Of a stretch of 64,000 bases of DNA, positions 44,838-53,442 are shown piece by piece. Made by a program: the position numbers and the translations under genes. The DNA lies in contig CATOSA010000006.1 in NCBI GenBank assembly GCA_951812315.1, forward strand, positions 64,091 to 128,090, in the 5' to 3' direction. The notes below the pieces were generated by a model. It saw nothing but the letters and a program-made list of their open reading frames with translations. It was not told the DNA's origin and made no database searches. Position 1 is the first letter of the stretch, and the number at the start of each line of letters is the position of its first letter. This DNA comes from an uncultured Burkholderiales bacterium. Its GTDB lineage: Bacteria; Pseudomonadota; Gammaproteobacteria; Burkholderiales; Eutrophovitaceae.

Positions 44838-45842
44838 ATGTCCTACAAACTTGAAGTTACCGACGAAGACATCGAGCAGGCAGTCGTACTGTTGCGTGCC
44901 GGTAAACTGGTCGCGTTTCCTACCGAAACAGTCTACGGTCTCGGCGCGGATGCTTCCAAAGTCTCGGCGATACGCGCCGTCTTTGCCGCCAAGCAGCGAC
45001 CGGCAGATCACCCGCTGATAGTCCACCTGGCCGACATGGCAGCGGTAAAGCATTGGACAGATGTTGTCCCGGGCGAAGCATGGCGGTTGGCCGAAGTGTT
45101 CTGGCCAGGGCCGTTGACCCTTGTTCTGCCACGCGCTGAACATGTGCCCAGCGAACTGACCGGAGGTCAGGATACGGTCGCCTTGCGCGTGCCGTCACAC
45201 CCGATCGCGTTACGCCTTCTAAACGCATTCAACGGCGCCCTCGTGGCGCCGTCGGCAAACCGTTTTGGTCGATTGTCGCCAACGACGGCTGCGCACGTGC
45301 ACGACGAGCTTGGCGATGCCGTGGATCTGATTCTGGATGGTGGCCAGTGCGCGATTGGTATTGAATCGACAATAGTTTCGTTTCGTCAGGGTCGCGCTGT
45401 CATCCTCCGACCAGGCGCAGTGACTGCAAAACAGATCGAGGATACGCTGCATAGTGAAATTGCAGTTCCGACGCAGTCTTCGCCGCGAGTACCGGGGTCA
45501 CTCGCATCGCATTACGCGCCGCGCACGCCACTGAAAATCGCGACAGAAGACGACATGGAAAATTTCCTGCGCCGGGAATCGGCTAACGGACCGGTAGCGG
45601 TTCTGGCGCGCCGCAACCGGCCGCAGGGTACACGAGCCGCATTGTGGCAAGTCGCACCGTCGTCCCCAACTGAGTATGCACGCCAGCTCTATTGGCTGCT
45701 ACGTCGAATGGACGATGCGGGTTGCCAACTCATCGTTGTGGAATCCGTGCCGGAAATGCCGGAATGGGCAGCGATTGGCGACCGCTTGATGCGCGCAGCG
45801 GCAAACGGTTTCGATCTCGCCAACGAAGCGACCGGGACCTGA
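44838..45842 (+). CDS. threonylcarbamoyl-AMP synthase (Sua5/YwlC type)
   Basis: Makes the threonylcarbamoyl-adenylate used for t6A37 modification of tRNAs. I choose ATG 44838 (334 residues, SYKLEVTDEDIEQAVVLL), as the upstream frame to 44718 lacks family similarity. The YrdC domain shows GKLVAFPTETVYGLGADA, KQRPADHPLIVH, WPGPLTLVLP, GALVAPSANRFGRLSPTTA and IESTIVSF. The C-terminal Sua5 domain follows (SPRVPGSLASHYAPRTPL ... MRAAANGFDLANEATGT). Its position after the pur genes is conserved in betaproteobacteria. Confidence 0.93.
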   Translation: MSYKLEVTDEDIEQAVVLLRAGKLVAFPTETVYGLGADASKVSAIRAVFAAKQRPADHPLIVHLADMAAVKHWTDVVPGEAWRLAEVFWPGPLTLVLPRAEHVPSELTGGQDTVALRVPSHPIALRLLNAFNGALVAPSANRFGRLSPTTAAHVHDELGDAVDLILDGGQCAIGIESTIVSFRQGRAVILRPGAVTAKQIEDTLHSEIAVPTQSSPRVPGSLASHYAPRTPLKIATEDDMENFLRRESANGPVAVLARRNRPQGTRAALWQVAPSSPTEYARQLYWLLRRMDDAGCQLIVVESVPEMPEWAAIGDRLMRAAANGFDLANEATGT

Positions 45843-45847
45843 GTCGC

Positions 45848-47020
45848 TTAAGCGCCGCCGCCCAGATATTCGAGCGCTACGCTGGTACCGCCGGTCTTAT
45901 GCGGAATTTCTGCCAGAGACAGTCCCATCTCAACGCCCGACAATGTAGCGGCGAGTGCGAGATCGTTGAAATCACCAAGGTGCCCGATGCGAAAGACCTT
46001 GCCGGCGAACTTCCCGAGGCCGGTGCCCAATGACATGTCAAACCGTTCAAGAATGATCTGTCGCAGCTGGTCGGCATCGTGGCCGTCGGGCAGCATGATT
46101 GCCGTCAGAGAATTACTGTAAGCGTGCGGTTGTTTGCAAACGATTTCGAGACCCCACGCAGCTATCGCGCGGCGTGTTGCTTCTGCATGTCGCGCGTGGC
46201 GGGCGAATACATTGTCCAGACCTTCCTCGCGTAACATCGCTATGGATTCGCGCAGGCCGTACAACAGATTGGTCGCCGGGGTATAGGGGAAGAAACCGTT
46301 CTTGTTTGCAGCCAGCATGTCTGACCAGTTCCAGTAAGAACGTGGCAACGTTGCCGTGCGACTGGCAGCCAGCGCCTTGTCGCTGACGGCGTTGAACGAC
46401 AGGCCGGGTGGCAGCATCAAACCTTTTTGCGATCCGGCAACGGTTACATCGACTTGCCACTCGTCGTGGCGGTAATCCATCGAAGCGAATGAAGAAATGG
46501 TATCGACCATCAGCATGGCCGGATGCCCTGCCCGGTCAATGGCCGGACGTAGCGCCGCGACATCGCTGGCGACGCCTGTTGACGTTTCATTGTGAACGAC
46601 ACATACCGCCTTGATTTCCTGGGCGCTGTCGTTTGCGAGATGATGTTCAATTTGCGAAGCATCAACGCCATGACGCCAGTCACCGGGCAGAAACTCGACC
46701 TTGAGCCCAAGCTTCTCTGCGAGTTTTTTCCACAAAACCGCGAATTGACCGGTTTCGACCATAAGAATCCGGTCACCCGGTGAAAGGGTGTTGACCAGAG
46801 CCGCTTCCCAAGCGCCGGTACCCGACGCTGGATACACGATGACAGGCTGGTTGGTTTTGAATATCTCTTTCAAGCCAGCGAGCACTTCGTAACCGAGGCG
46901 GGCGAACTCCGGGCCGCGATGGTCTATCGTGGGGCGCCCGATCGCGTGAAGAATACGATCGGGTACGTTGGTCGGTCCCGGAATCTGCAGAAAATGTCTG
47001 CCGCTGCGCAAGCGCGTCAT
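45848..47020 (-). CDS. alanine/serine-glyoxylate aminotransferase
   Basis: A class V PLP-dependent aminotransferase of 390 residues. The N-terminal HFLQIPGPTNVPDRILHAIGRPTIDHRGPEF is diagnostic of the serine-glyoxylate/alanine-glyoxylate group. The PLP lysine is in VDVTVAGSQKGLMLPPGL (about residue 197). It transfers amino groups to glyoxylate, making glycine. It ends 5 bp from the converging Sua5 gene and is divergent from the large FAD/Fe-S dehydrogenase, which may act on a 2-hydroxy acid such as glycolate; a joint role in C2 metabolism is inference. Confidence 0.9.
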   Translation of the reverse strand: MTRLRSGRHFLQIPGPTNVPDRILHAIGRPTIDHRGPEFARLGYEVLAGLKEIFKTNQPVIVYPASGTGAWEAALVNTLSPGDRILMVETGQFAVLWKKLAEKLGLKVEFLPGDWRHGVDASQIEHHLANDSAQEIKAVCVVHNETSTGVASDVAALRPAIDRAGHPAMLMVDTISSFASMDYRHDEWQVDVTVAGSQKGLMLPPGLSFNAVSDKALAASRTATLPRSYWNWSDMLAANKNGFFPYTPATNLLYGLRESIAMLREEGLDNVFARHARHAEATRRAIAAWGLEIVCKQPHAYSNSLTAIMLPDGHDADQLRQIILERFDMSLGTGLGKFAGKVFRIGHLGDFNDLALAATLSGVEMGLSLAEIPHKTGGTSVALEYLGGGA

Positions 47021-47215
47021 GGTGTAATGTGATCGGGTCGAATGGCGACGGGATTTATGGAAATGTTCAGCGGCGAACGAGGTTAGTCGAATCCAGACGC
47101 CCTCACAACCGAATTCGCGACGCTGATCCCAGCGCCGGATCCACGCGCTGAATTCAAGGCGCTGAAATTATCTCGCATCCATGCCTCCGGTATCATTGAA
47201 ACGGTCTAACGAAAT

Positions 47216-50155
47216 TTGAACAAATTGAACGCGCCGCTAATCGCGAACCACTCCCATTCGGGAGTCGCTTCCCATCCCCTTGTTTCGCAATTACGTGCCC
47301 ATGTCGACGGCGAAGTGCTGTTCGACAAATACTCGCGAGGCAGATACTCGACCGACGCGTCAATCTATCAACTTGAACCGGTCGGTGTTGTTGTGCCGAG
47401 GAGCGAAGATGCGGCCTGTGCCGCGATCCAGATCGCCGCCGAGCAGGGCGTCCCGATTCTGGCGCGCGGTGCTGGCACGTCGCAATGTGGTCAGACTGTT
47501 GGTGCGGCAGTTGTCATCGACTGTTCAAAATACCTGAATCGGGTGGTCGAACTGGATGCCTCAGGGCACACGGCGACAGTCCAGCCAGGTATCGTTCTCG
47601 ACCAGCTCAACGCACAGTTACGGCCCCACGGGCTGTGGTTTCCGGTCGACGTGTCCACCTCTGCGCAAGCCACGCTCGGCGGTATGGCCGGAAACAACTC
47701 GTGCGGAGCGCGATCAATTCGCTATGGCAACATGGTTCACAATGTTGCCGCTATTGACGCATGGTTGCCAGGGGGTGACTCGTTCCGGTTTGGCCCTGTC
47801 AGTGAGGCTAGGAAAGCGTCTTCAGAATATCGCGCCCTGATCGAGCGCATCGAGGCAGTTGTCAAACGCGAGGCCGGTGAAATAACGAAACGTTGGCCGA
47901 CGGTACTGCGGCACGTCCAGGGATATAACCTGGACATGCTGCAGCCTGATCGCGATTACAACCTGTCCCATTTACTGGTTGGCTCCGAAGGCACGCTCGC
48001 ATTTTCCAGACGGCTCACACTGCAACTTTCTCAGCGACCCGCAAACAAGGTTCTCGGCGTTGTCCAGTTCCCAAGCTTTTACCGGGCGATGGAATGTACC
48101 CGGCAGATTGTCTCGCTGGAGCCTGACGCGGTTGAACTGATCGACAGGACGATGATCGATCTGGCACGTGAGATTCCGGCATTTGCGTCGACAGTCAGCC
48201 AGTTCATCCGTGGGGAGCCGCAGTCTGTACTGCTGGTGGAGTTCGCAGGCGAAAACCGTAATGACCAGCTTGCACGACTCGGTCAACTCGTCGAGCTGAT
48301 GGGCGATCTGAAACACGATGTCGTTGAAATTACCGACACCGGTTTGCAGAAAGCGGTGTGGGAGGTACGCAAGGCTGGTCTCAACATCATGATGTCGATG
48401 AAAGGGGACGGCAAACCGGTGTCCTTCGTCGAAGACTGCGCCGTACCGCTCGAGCATCTCGCCGAGTACACCGATCGGCTGAGTAAGGTGTTCGAGAAGC
48501 ACGGTACACGCGGGACCTGGTATGCGCATGCTTCGGTCGGAACGCTGCATGTTCGCCCGGTGCTGGACATGCGTCGCGACGGCGCGGAAAAAATGCGCGC
48601 TATCGCTGAAGAAGCGTGCGCAATGGTCAAGGAATACAAAGGCGCTTTCTCCGGAGAGCACGGTGACGGGCTGGTTCGCTCCGAGTGGATCGAACCGATT
48701 ATCGGATCGCGCCTGACGGCAGCGCTCGGCGAACTCAAGCACATTTTCGATCCGGATGACGTCATGAACCCGGGCAAAATCGTGCGCCCGACGCGAATGG
48801 ACGACCGCAACCTTTTTCGCTTCAAGCCCGGATACGAGGTTGCATCAATTGACACCGCGCTGGACTGGTCGGAGTGGGGAGGACTTGGTGCGGCAGTTGA
48901 AATGTGCAACAACAACGGTCATTGCCGCAAATTCGACGCGGGAACCATGTGTCCGTCTTATCGCGCGACGCTTGACGAAAAGCACCTGACCCGCGGTCGC
49001 GCCAACACCTTGCGCCTTGCATTGTCAGGGCAACTGGACGCTGACGCATTAACATCAGCACAGATGTACGAGACCATGTCCTTGTGCGTCGCGTGCAAGG
49101 GATGCAAACGCGAATGTCCGACGGGCGTCGATATGGCGCGAATGAAGACCGAATTTATGCACCATTATGTGCATCAACATGGCATGAGCTTGCGTCAGAG
49201 GCTGATCGCGTTGCTGCCGCGCTATGCGCCGACTGTGTCACGATTCGCTTCTGTCGCAAATTTGCTCGCCGGGTTGCCGGGCGTTCCCCTTCTGTTGGAA
49301 AAAGTGCTGGGGTTCAGCCGCTCGCGGAAGCTGCCGCGCTGGTCGACGCGCGCCATTGCGCCCCCCCGAGCTTTTGCCGGCAAGGGGGATCCAAACGACG
49401 CGCATCCGCGCGAGGTGGTGTTGCTCGCTGACACCTTCAACAGATGGTTTGAACCGGAGAACGTGAATGCCGCCATCGAAGTTCTCGAAGCGGCTGGCTA
49501 TGTCGTTCACTTTGCTGCCGCGCGTGACGGGCAGCGACCGCTGTGCTGCGGGCGAACATACCTTGCGTCTGGACTGGTCGAGCAGGCCCGGCAAGAAGCG
49601 CGAAGAACAATAGACGCGCTTCGGCCCTATGTTGAACGCGGATGCCCGGTTGTCGGCCTCGAACCCTCCTGTTTACTGACATTGCGCGACGAATTCCTTG
49701 TACTCGGCCTCGGCGACGACGCGAAAACACTTGCCCGTCAAAGTTTCCTGTTTGAGGAGTTTGTCGCGGCCGAATCCCGTGCGGGAAATTTCGATGCGAC
49801 GTTTGCACCGATCGCGCAAAAGGCATTACTGCACGGCCATTGTCACCAGAAGGCATTCGATGCAATGGCAGCAACGAACGAGGTACTGACGCTGGTGCCG
49901 GATCTGAAGGTCGAAACCATTCAATCGGGTTGCTGCGGCATGGCGGGTAGTTTCGGATACGAACAGGAGCACTACGAAGTGAGCATGAAGATGGCGCAAG
50001 CTTCACTGCTGCCGGCGGTAAAAAGCGCGCGGGATGATGAAATCCTGATCGCAGACGGTACCAGTTGTCGCAATCAGATCAACCATGGCAGCGGTCGTGA
50101 CGCCGTACACGTTGTGCGAGTTTTGCAACGTGCAATGAAAGCTAGCCGCGCATGA
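47216..50155 (+). CDS. FAD-linked and Fe-S 2-hydroxyacid dehydrogenase fusion
   Basis: A 979-residue respiratory-type dehydrogenase starting at a TTG. Domains in order: FAD-binding type 4 (about 45-280; LARGAGTSQCGQTVGAAVVID and LGGMAGNNSCGARSIRYG), FAD-oxidase C-terminal domain (to about 540; GTWYAHASVGTLHVRPV, FSGEHGDGLVRSEW), an Fe-S domain with MCNNNGHCRKF...MCPSYR and CVACKGCKRECPTGVD (about 620-640), and CCG domains (PSCLLTLRDEF, HGHCHQKAF, SGCCGMAGSFGYE). The GlcD-GlpC-type layout is that of D-lactate or D-2-hydroxyglutarate dehydrogenases; the substrate cannot be chosen. Its stop overlaps the next gene by 4 bp. Confidence 0.93.
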   Translation: MNKLNAPLIANHSHSGVASHPLVSQLRAHVDGEVLFDKYSRGRYSTDASIYQLEPVGVVVPRSEDAACAAIQIAAEQGVPILARGAGTSQCGQTVGAAVVIDCSKYLNRVVELDASGHTATVQPGIVLDQLNAQLRPHGLWFPVDVSTSAQATLGGMAGNNSCGARSIRYGNMVHNVAAIDAWLPGGDSFRFGPVSEARKASSEYRALIERIEAVVKREAGEITKRWPTVLRHVQGYNLDMLQPDRDYNLSHLLVGSEGTLAFSRRLTLQLSQRPANKVLGVVQFPSFYRAMECTRQIVSLEPDAVELIDRTMIDLAREIPAFASTVSQFIRGEPQSVLLVEFAGENRNDQLARLGQLVELMGDLKHDVVEITDTGLQKAVWEVRKAGLNIMMSMKGDGKPVSFVEDCAVPLEHLAEYTDRLSKVFEKHGTRGTWYAHASVGTLHVRPVLDMRRDGAEKMRAIAEEACAMVKEYKGAFSGEHGDGLVRSEWIEPIIGSRLTAALGELKHIFDPDDVMNPGKIVRPTRMDDRNLFRFKPGYEVASIDTALDWSEWGGLGAAVEMCNNNGHCRKFDAGTMCPSYRATLDEKHLTRGRANTLRLALSGQLDADALTSAQMYETMSLCVACKGCKRECPTGVDMARMKTEFMHHYVHQHGMSLRQRLIALLPRYAPTVSRFASVANLLAGLPGVPLLLEKVLGFSRSRKLPRWSTRAIAPPRAFAGKGDPNDAHPREVVLLADTFNRWFEPENVNAAIEVLEAAGYVVHFAAARDGQRPLCCGRTYLASGLVEQARQEARRTIDALRPYVERGCPVVGLEPSCLLTLRDEFLVLGLGDDAKTLARQSFLFEEFVAAESRAGNFDATFAPIAQKALLHGHCHQKAFDAMAATNEVLTLVPDLKVETIQSGCCGMAGSFGYEQEHYEVSMKMAQASLLPAVKSARDDEILIADGTSCRNQINHGSGRDAVHVVRVLQRAMKASRA

Positions 50156-50448
50156 AGTTGCAGGTTCGACGTGTACTTTTGTATTACATGCCGCTTGTAA
50201 TCAATCTGGCACTTGCGACCTACCTGGTTTGGCAACTTGGGGAGGTTACGCCATTCGAGCGCGACAGCCGCGTGTTCATGTTCGCGGTGATGTATGGGCT
50301 TGGGGGACTGGTCGTGGCCGTGTCTGGCGTAACAGCCTTCTTGCATGCCACCGACCAGATCGGCGGCTCCCGCGGTTATTATGCACTTGCGCTGTTTAAC
50401 ATGATAATTCCAACGGCATCGCTGCTTGCGTTGCTGTACATGACTTGA
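50152..50448 (+). CDS. small membrane protein, three helices
   Basis: A 98-residue protein with three membrane segments (VLLYYMPLVINLALATYLVW, VFMFAVMYGLGGLVVAVSG, GYYALALFNMIIPTASLLALLY) and short charged ends. Its ATG overlaps the stop of the upstream dehydrogenase (ATGA). The coupling suggests it assists that enzyme at the membrane, perhaps in electron delivery, but no family was recognised. Confidence 0.65.
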   Translation: MKLQVRRVLLYYMPLVINLALATYLVWQLGEVTPFERDSRVFMFAVMYGLGGLVVAVSGVTAFLHATDQIGGSRGYYALALFNMIIPTASLLALLYMT

Positions 50449-50462
50449 GGGAGGAAGAGGCG

Positions 50463-50966
50463 GTGACAACGAGCGACAACACAAGCGATAACGAAGCACG
50501 ATGGAAATTCGATGGCGTGCGTGTAGTTAAAAGCAGTGAGCTCGATACCAACACGCCGCAAACACCGGGTATGAATCGCGCCGCCGCAATCACCCATGCA
50601 CGCTGCGGTGCTGAGAAATTATGGGCCGGTACGGTTGTTATCCATGCCAATGCAAAAACCGGCGCGCATCATCACGGCCCGGTCGAAAGCGTTATCTACG
50701 TCGTCAGCGGCAAGGCCCGCATGCGCTGGGGTGAGCAGCTCGAATTCGTTGCGGAAGCCGGGCCCGGCGATTTCATTCACGTCCCGCCCTACGTTCCGCA
50801 CCAGGAAATCAACGCCTCCGCGGACGAGCCGCTGTCATGCGTCCTGTGCCGCAGCGGGCAGGAACCGGTCGTCGTTAACCTCGACATTCCCGTGGTTGAA
50901 AAGCCGGAGGAAGTGCACTGGGTCGATAATATTCATCCGGATCCGAAAAGTGGGAAGCGAGGTTGA
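50463..50966 (+). CDS. cupin-domain protein
   Basis: A single-domain cupin of about 168 residues. The metal site is visible in TGAHHHGPVESVIYVVSGKARMRWG and the second motif in GPGDFIHVPPYVPHQEINAS. I start at GTG 50463 because GGGAGG lies eight bases upstream; a TTG at 50445 overlapping the previous stop is possible. The C-terminus (VVEKPEEVHWVDNIHPDPK) resembles cupins near hydroxyacid enzymes. It probably binds a divalent metal; catalytic function unknown. Confidence 0.8.
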   Translation: MTTSDNTSDNEARWKFDGVRVVKSSELDTNTPQTPGMNRAAAITHARCGAEKLWAGTVVIHANAKTGAHHHGPVESVIYVVSGKARMRWGEQLEFVAEAGPGDFIHVPPYVPHQEINASADEPLSCVLCRSGQEPVVVNLDIPVVEKPEEVHWVDNIHPDPKSGKRG

Positions 50967-51021
50967 GTACGACGTATATCTAGCTGCGAGCTGTCTATCC
51001 GAACGAGCTTTTGGAGGCATT

Positions 51022-51057
51022 ATGAGCAACGCGAAACTATATGTTCATGCGAATTGA
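51022..51057 (+). other. 11-codon ORF with strong ribosome-binding site (gene stump?)
   Basis: GGAGG lies four bases before an ATG that encodes only SNAKLYVHAN before a stop. It may be the leftover start of a deleted gene at the border of the accessory region. The following bases include a perfect 6-bp stem, AATGCG-TTAG-CGCATT. The rest of the stretch to 51212 shows nothing recognisable. Confidence 0.3.
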
Positions 51058-51212
51058 ATCGAGTCCGACCCAATAATTTGCAGAATGCGTTAGCGCATTA
51101 TTCGACGAATGACGTGTTGTACTGCGTGACTTGATGCCAGTTTCTAGATAAGATATCCTGCATGAATCGAAGTGCTGCGATGTCGAACGATTCTACGGAG
51201 TTAGGTTGATAT

Positions 51213-51485
51213 ATGACCGACATTGTCAATCGAGGAGCTCCACATCTAACGCTTAAAAAACAAATTCATGCGCGCGTGCCATGCCCCAATTGCGACGCCA
51301 CGCTGGATCTAGACGCTGACGAAGTCGATATCGGCCACATCATCAAATGTGTCGAGTGTGATAAGAAAACTTACTATCCGTTCGAGCGACCTTGGTACCG
51401 GAGAGGCAAGTTATTCATTGGATATCTCCTTTCGCTGGTCGTAGCGTTTGCTCTGGGGATAGCTGACTTGCCCCGCCATAATTAG
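51213..51485 (+). CDS. zinc-ribbon protein with C-terminal membrane segment
   Basis: A 90-residue unknown protein. It has two Cys pairs, CPNC (about residue 24) and CVEC (about residue 46), spaced as a zinc ribbon, then a basic stretch and a membrane helix (FIGYLLSLVVAFALGIA). GGAG-like sequence precedes the ATG only weakly. The same layout (CPxC, about 20 residues, CPGC, then helices) occurs in the broken gene at 56952-57282, so the two may be related. Function unknown. Confidence 0.6.
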   Translation: MTDIVNRGAPHLTLKKQIHARVPCPNCDATLDLDADEVDIGHIIKCVECDKKTYYPFERPWYRRGKLFIGYLLSLVVAFALGIADLPRHN

Positions 51486-51496
51486 GCCAACCGCTA

Positions 51497-52638
51497 TGTT
51501 AGGGTTTCTCAATGGAGGAGGACCCGATGAAAGGCAATCGATTCAGCGAAGAACAGATCATTCGAATATTGCACGAGGCCGAAGCAGGATTGTCCGTGGC
51601 CGAAGTGTGCCGCAAGCACAACTGCTCGGAGCAGTCGTTTTATCGCTGGAAAGCCAAGTTTGGCGGCATGCAGGTCGCTGAGGCGAAGCGGCTTCGAGAG
51701 CTCGAGCGCGAGAACGCGCAGCTCAAGAAGATTGTGGCCGAACAAACGCTGGACATCCGGATGTTAAAGGACGTGAACAGCCGAAAGTGGTAAGCCTGCC
51801 AGAGCGCTGGCGCTGCGTGACGTACCTGCACAATACGTACGCCGTTAGCGAGCGCCGCGCCTGTCAGGCGATGCACATGAACCGTTCGAGCTACCGCTAT
51901 ATCGGTAGTAAAGACATTGTCGACGCAGCCTATGGGCAGGTGGTGAACCTGTCGCAGCGCTATGGTTGCTGGGGCTATCGCAAGATATACGAGCTGATGC
52001 GCGCAACCGGGTTAGCGATTAGCCGCGAGCGCGTACGCCTGATACGTCGCCGTGAAGGACTGCAGGTGCTCAGAAAACGGCGCAAACGCAAGGTGTTGGG
52101 TACAACGACCCAGTGGGTGAACCGGGCGAATTATCCGAACCACGTATGGAGTTACGACTTTGTGTTCGACCAGAGTGCGCGACAACTCAAGTGCCTCACG
52201 GTGGTCGATGAGTTCACCAGGCAAGGTCTTGAAATCAGCGTGGCACGCAGCCTGAACGCAAGCGATGTCATTCGTGTTCTGGGCAAGCTGTTCCACGAGC
52301 AGGGCCGCCCGGCGTGTATTCGCTCGGACAATGGTCCGGAACTCGTCGCGACGGCAGTACAGCAATGGCTGAAGAAAAAGCACGTGGATACCCACTACAT
52401 CGACCCGGGCAGCCCATGGCAAAACGCATACTGCGAGAGTTTCAACTCGATCTTTCGAACCACGTGCCTGAATCGCTGGCTGTTTTGCTCGATGACCGAG
52501 GCCAGGGTCGTAATCAATCAATGGCTCGAGGAGTACAACACGATCAGGCCGCATGGATCGCTGGGCGGCATGAATCCGGAGCAGTTCTTACAGCGATGGA
52601 CCGAAGGACAGACGATTCAACAACCTAATTCCCTAACA
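51497..52638 (+). mobile_element. IS3-family (IS407-like) insertion sequence
   Basis: Two overlapping transposase frames define the element. Candidate ends are TGTTAGGG at 51497 and CCCTAACA ending at 52638, beginning TG and ending CA as usual for the group. The flanking bases (GCTA left, GCGT right) do not match, so there is no visible target duplication; that and the gene stump on its right side suggest recombination after insertion. orfB stops six bases beyond the proposed right end, so the end assignment is tentative. Confidence 0.75.
51527..51793 (+). CDS. IS3-family transposase OrfA
   Basis: A DNA-binding subunit of 88 residues (KGNRFSEEQIIRILHEAEAG...). The helix-turn-helix is in SVAEVCRKHNCSEQSFYRWKAKFGG, followed by a leucine-zipper coiled coil (RLRELERENAQLKKIVAEQTLDIRML). 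ATG 51527 follows GGAGGAGG; the in-frame ATG at 51512 is part of that site. It overlaps orfB, which is made by -1 frameshifting in this family. Confidence 0.92.
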   Translation: MKGNRFSEEQIIRILHEAEAGLSVAEVCRKHNCSEQSFYRWKAKFGGMQVAEAKRLRELERENAQLKKIVAEQTLDIRMLKDVNSRKW

Positions 52639-52644
52639 GCGTGA
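51787..52644 (+). CDS. IS3-family transposase OrfB (integrase core)
   Basis: The catalytic part, 285 residues, of the OrfAB transposase. The N-terminal region has an HTH_21-like segment (YGCWGYRKIYELMRATG). The DDE core is complete: WSYDFVFDQ (Asp), RSDNGPELV (Asp) and NAYCESFNSIFRTTCLNR (Glu), then NTIRPHGSLGGMNPEQF. All catalytic residues are present, so the element may be active. Confidence 0.93.
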   Translation: MVSLPERWRCVTYLHNTYAVSERRACQAMHMNRSSYRYIGSKDIVDAAYGQVVNLSQRYGCWGYRKIYELMRATGLAISRERVRLIRRREGLQVLRKRRKRKVLGTTTQWVNRANYPNHVWSYDFVFDQSARQLKCLTVVDEFTRQGLEISVARSLNASDVIRVLGKLFHEQGRPACIRSDNGPELVATAVQQWLKKKHVDTHYIDPGSPWQNAYCESFNSIFRTTCLNRWLFCSMTEARVVINQWLEEYNTIRPHGSLGGMNPEQFLQRWTEGQTIQQPNSLTA

Positions 52645-52747
52645 ATGGACCAAAGATCTCGGGCTTGACATAGCCAGCAACTACGCCTATGATTTTGTTA
52701 AGTCGAGCGCGGACGACGCTCCCATGCAAATCACTAGGAAGGGTTAA
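52639..52747 (+). pseudogene. C-terminal stump of an unknown gene cut by the IS3 element
   Basis: Starting at the IS border, one frame reads REWTKDLGLDIASNYAYDF and continues VKSSADDAPMQITRKG to a TAA at 52745. The composition looks like a natural protein end and the frame closes inside the IS. The 5' part is not found to the left of the element. The family is not recognised. Confidence 0.45.
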
Positions 52748-52750
52748 GTC

Positions 52751-52977
52751 ATGTCTACATTTACCGAAGGAATCGGCGAAATTGACCTCGAAATTTCCAT
52801 TATGCCATTAAATATTTGGAATGTGAGTTGCATCGGACCCAGAGACGTCTTGAGTGGATTCTAAAGAATAATTCCACAATTTCCGCTCCGCCGGAGGAAG
52901 TAATGGCGCAGATCGCTGCGGAGGTAATGACAGCACTGCAAAAGAAGTTTCCCGAAGCTGGAATCCAAAAGAAGTGA
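52751..52977 (+). pseudogene. small unknown gene with one-base deletion
   Basis: AGGAAGGG lies seven bases before ATG 52751. The frame encodes STFTEGIGEIDLEISI, then leaves frame at CATTATG (about 52798-52802). Adding one T there continues as YAIKYLECELHRTQRRLEWI and ends FPEAGIQKK at 52977, giving a 75-residue acidic/basic helical protein. Without the repair it is a 37-residue peptide. It sits between a gene stump and immunity-like genes. No family recognised. Confidence 0.45.
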
Positions 52978-53134
52978 CGTCGCAGGTGATCACGGCGTTC
53001 CAGAACAGACGCGCGCCTACGACCCGTCGGACGACGTAAGATGGCTGAGGCGGCATTTCAGTGCCGGGCGAACCAAGTATCCAGTCACAGGCACGGTCAG
53101 CCCGACCCCCGCCAGAAATTATCCTAAATCAGCT

Positions 53135-53392
53135 GTGCGGGGGCACGCCAGCGTGCAATTTCAATGGTATGACCTCCTTCCCTCCGATGATCCAACGCAA
53201 AGTTTCAATCCTTACTTCCCGTTTGGTTGCGACAATGGCCGTCAGGAAGTATGGATCATAGACGCCAAGCGAGAACAAGCCGCATCGATCTGGCACGAAA
53301 CCGTACCTGACGACTGGCCCGAGGAGGAGTGGCTCGAATTCGATCAATGGGTCGCACGATACTTGCAGCCTGAATCTGGGTCAGAGTCTTGA
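53135..53392 (+). CDS. hypothetical protein, possibly SMI1/KNR4-like
   Basis: An acidic 85-residue frame from a GTG. The segment FNPYFPFGCDNGRQEVWIID and the EEEWLEFDQWVARYL end resemble the C-terminal half of SMI1/KNR4 (SUKH) immunity-type proteins, though weakly. The same frame is open upstream to about 52960, so the gene may be longer or truncated at its 5' end. Neighbouring genes include another immunity-like gene, which is the main reason to consider this reading. Confidence 0.35.
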   Translation: MRGHASVQFQWYDLLPSDDPTQSFNPYFPFGCDNGRQEVWIIDAKREQAASIWHETVPDDWPEEEWLEFDQWVARYLQPESGSES

Positions 53393-53442
53393 GACGGCGC
53401 AGGATGTCACCGGGAAATGCCACCGCAGATCGGAGCGGATGA

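Noticed and set aside
52808..53056. Minus-strand 82-codon frame after the IS3 element
   Set aside because: It lies opposite a better supported plus-strand gene with a good ribosome-binding site.
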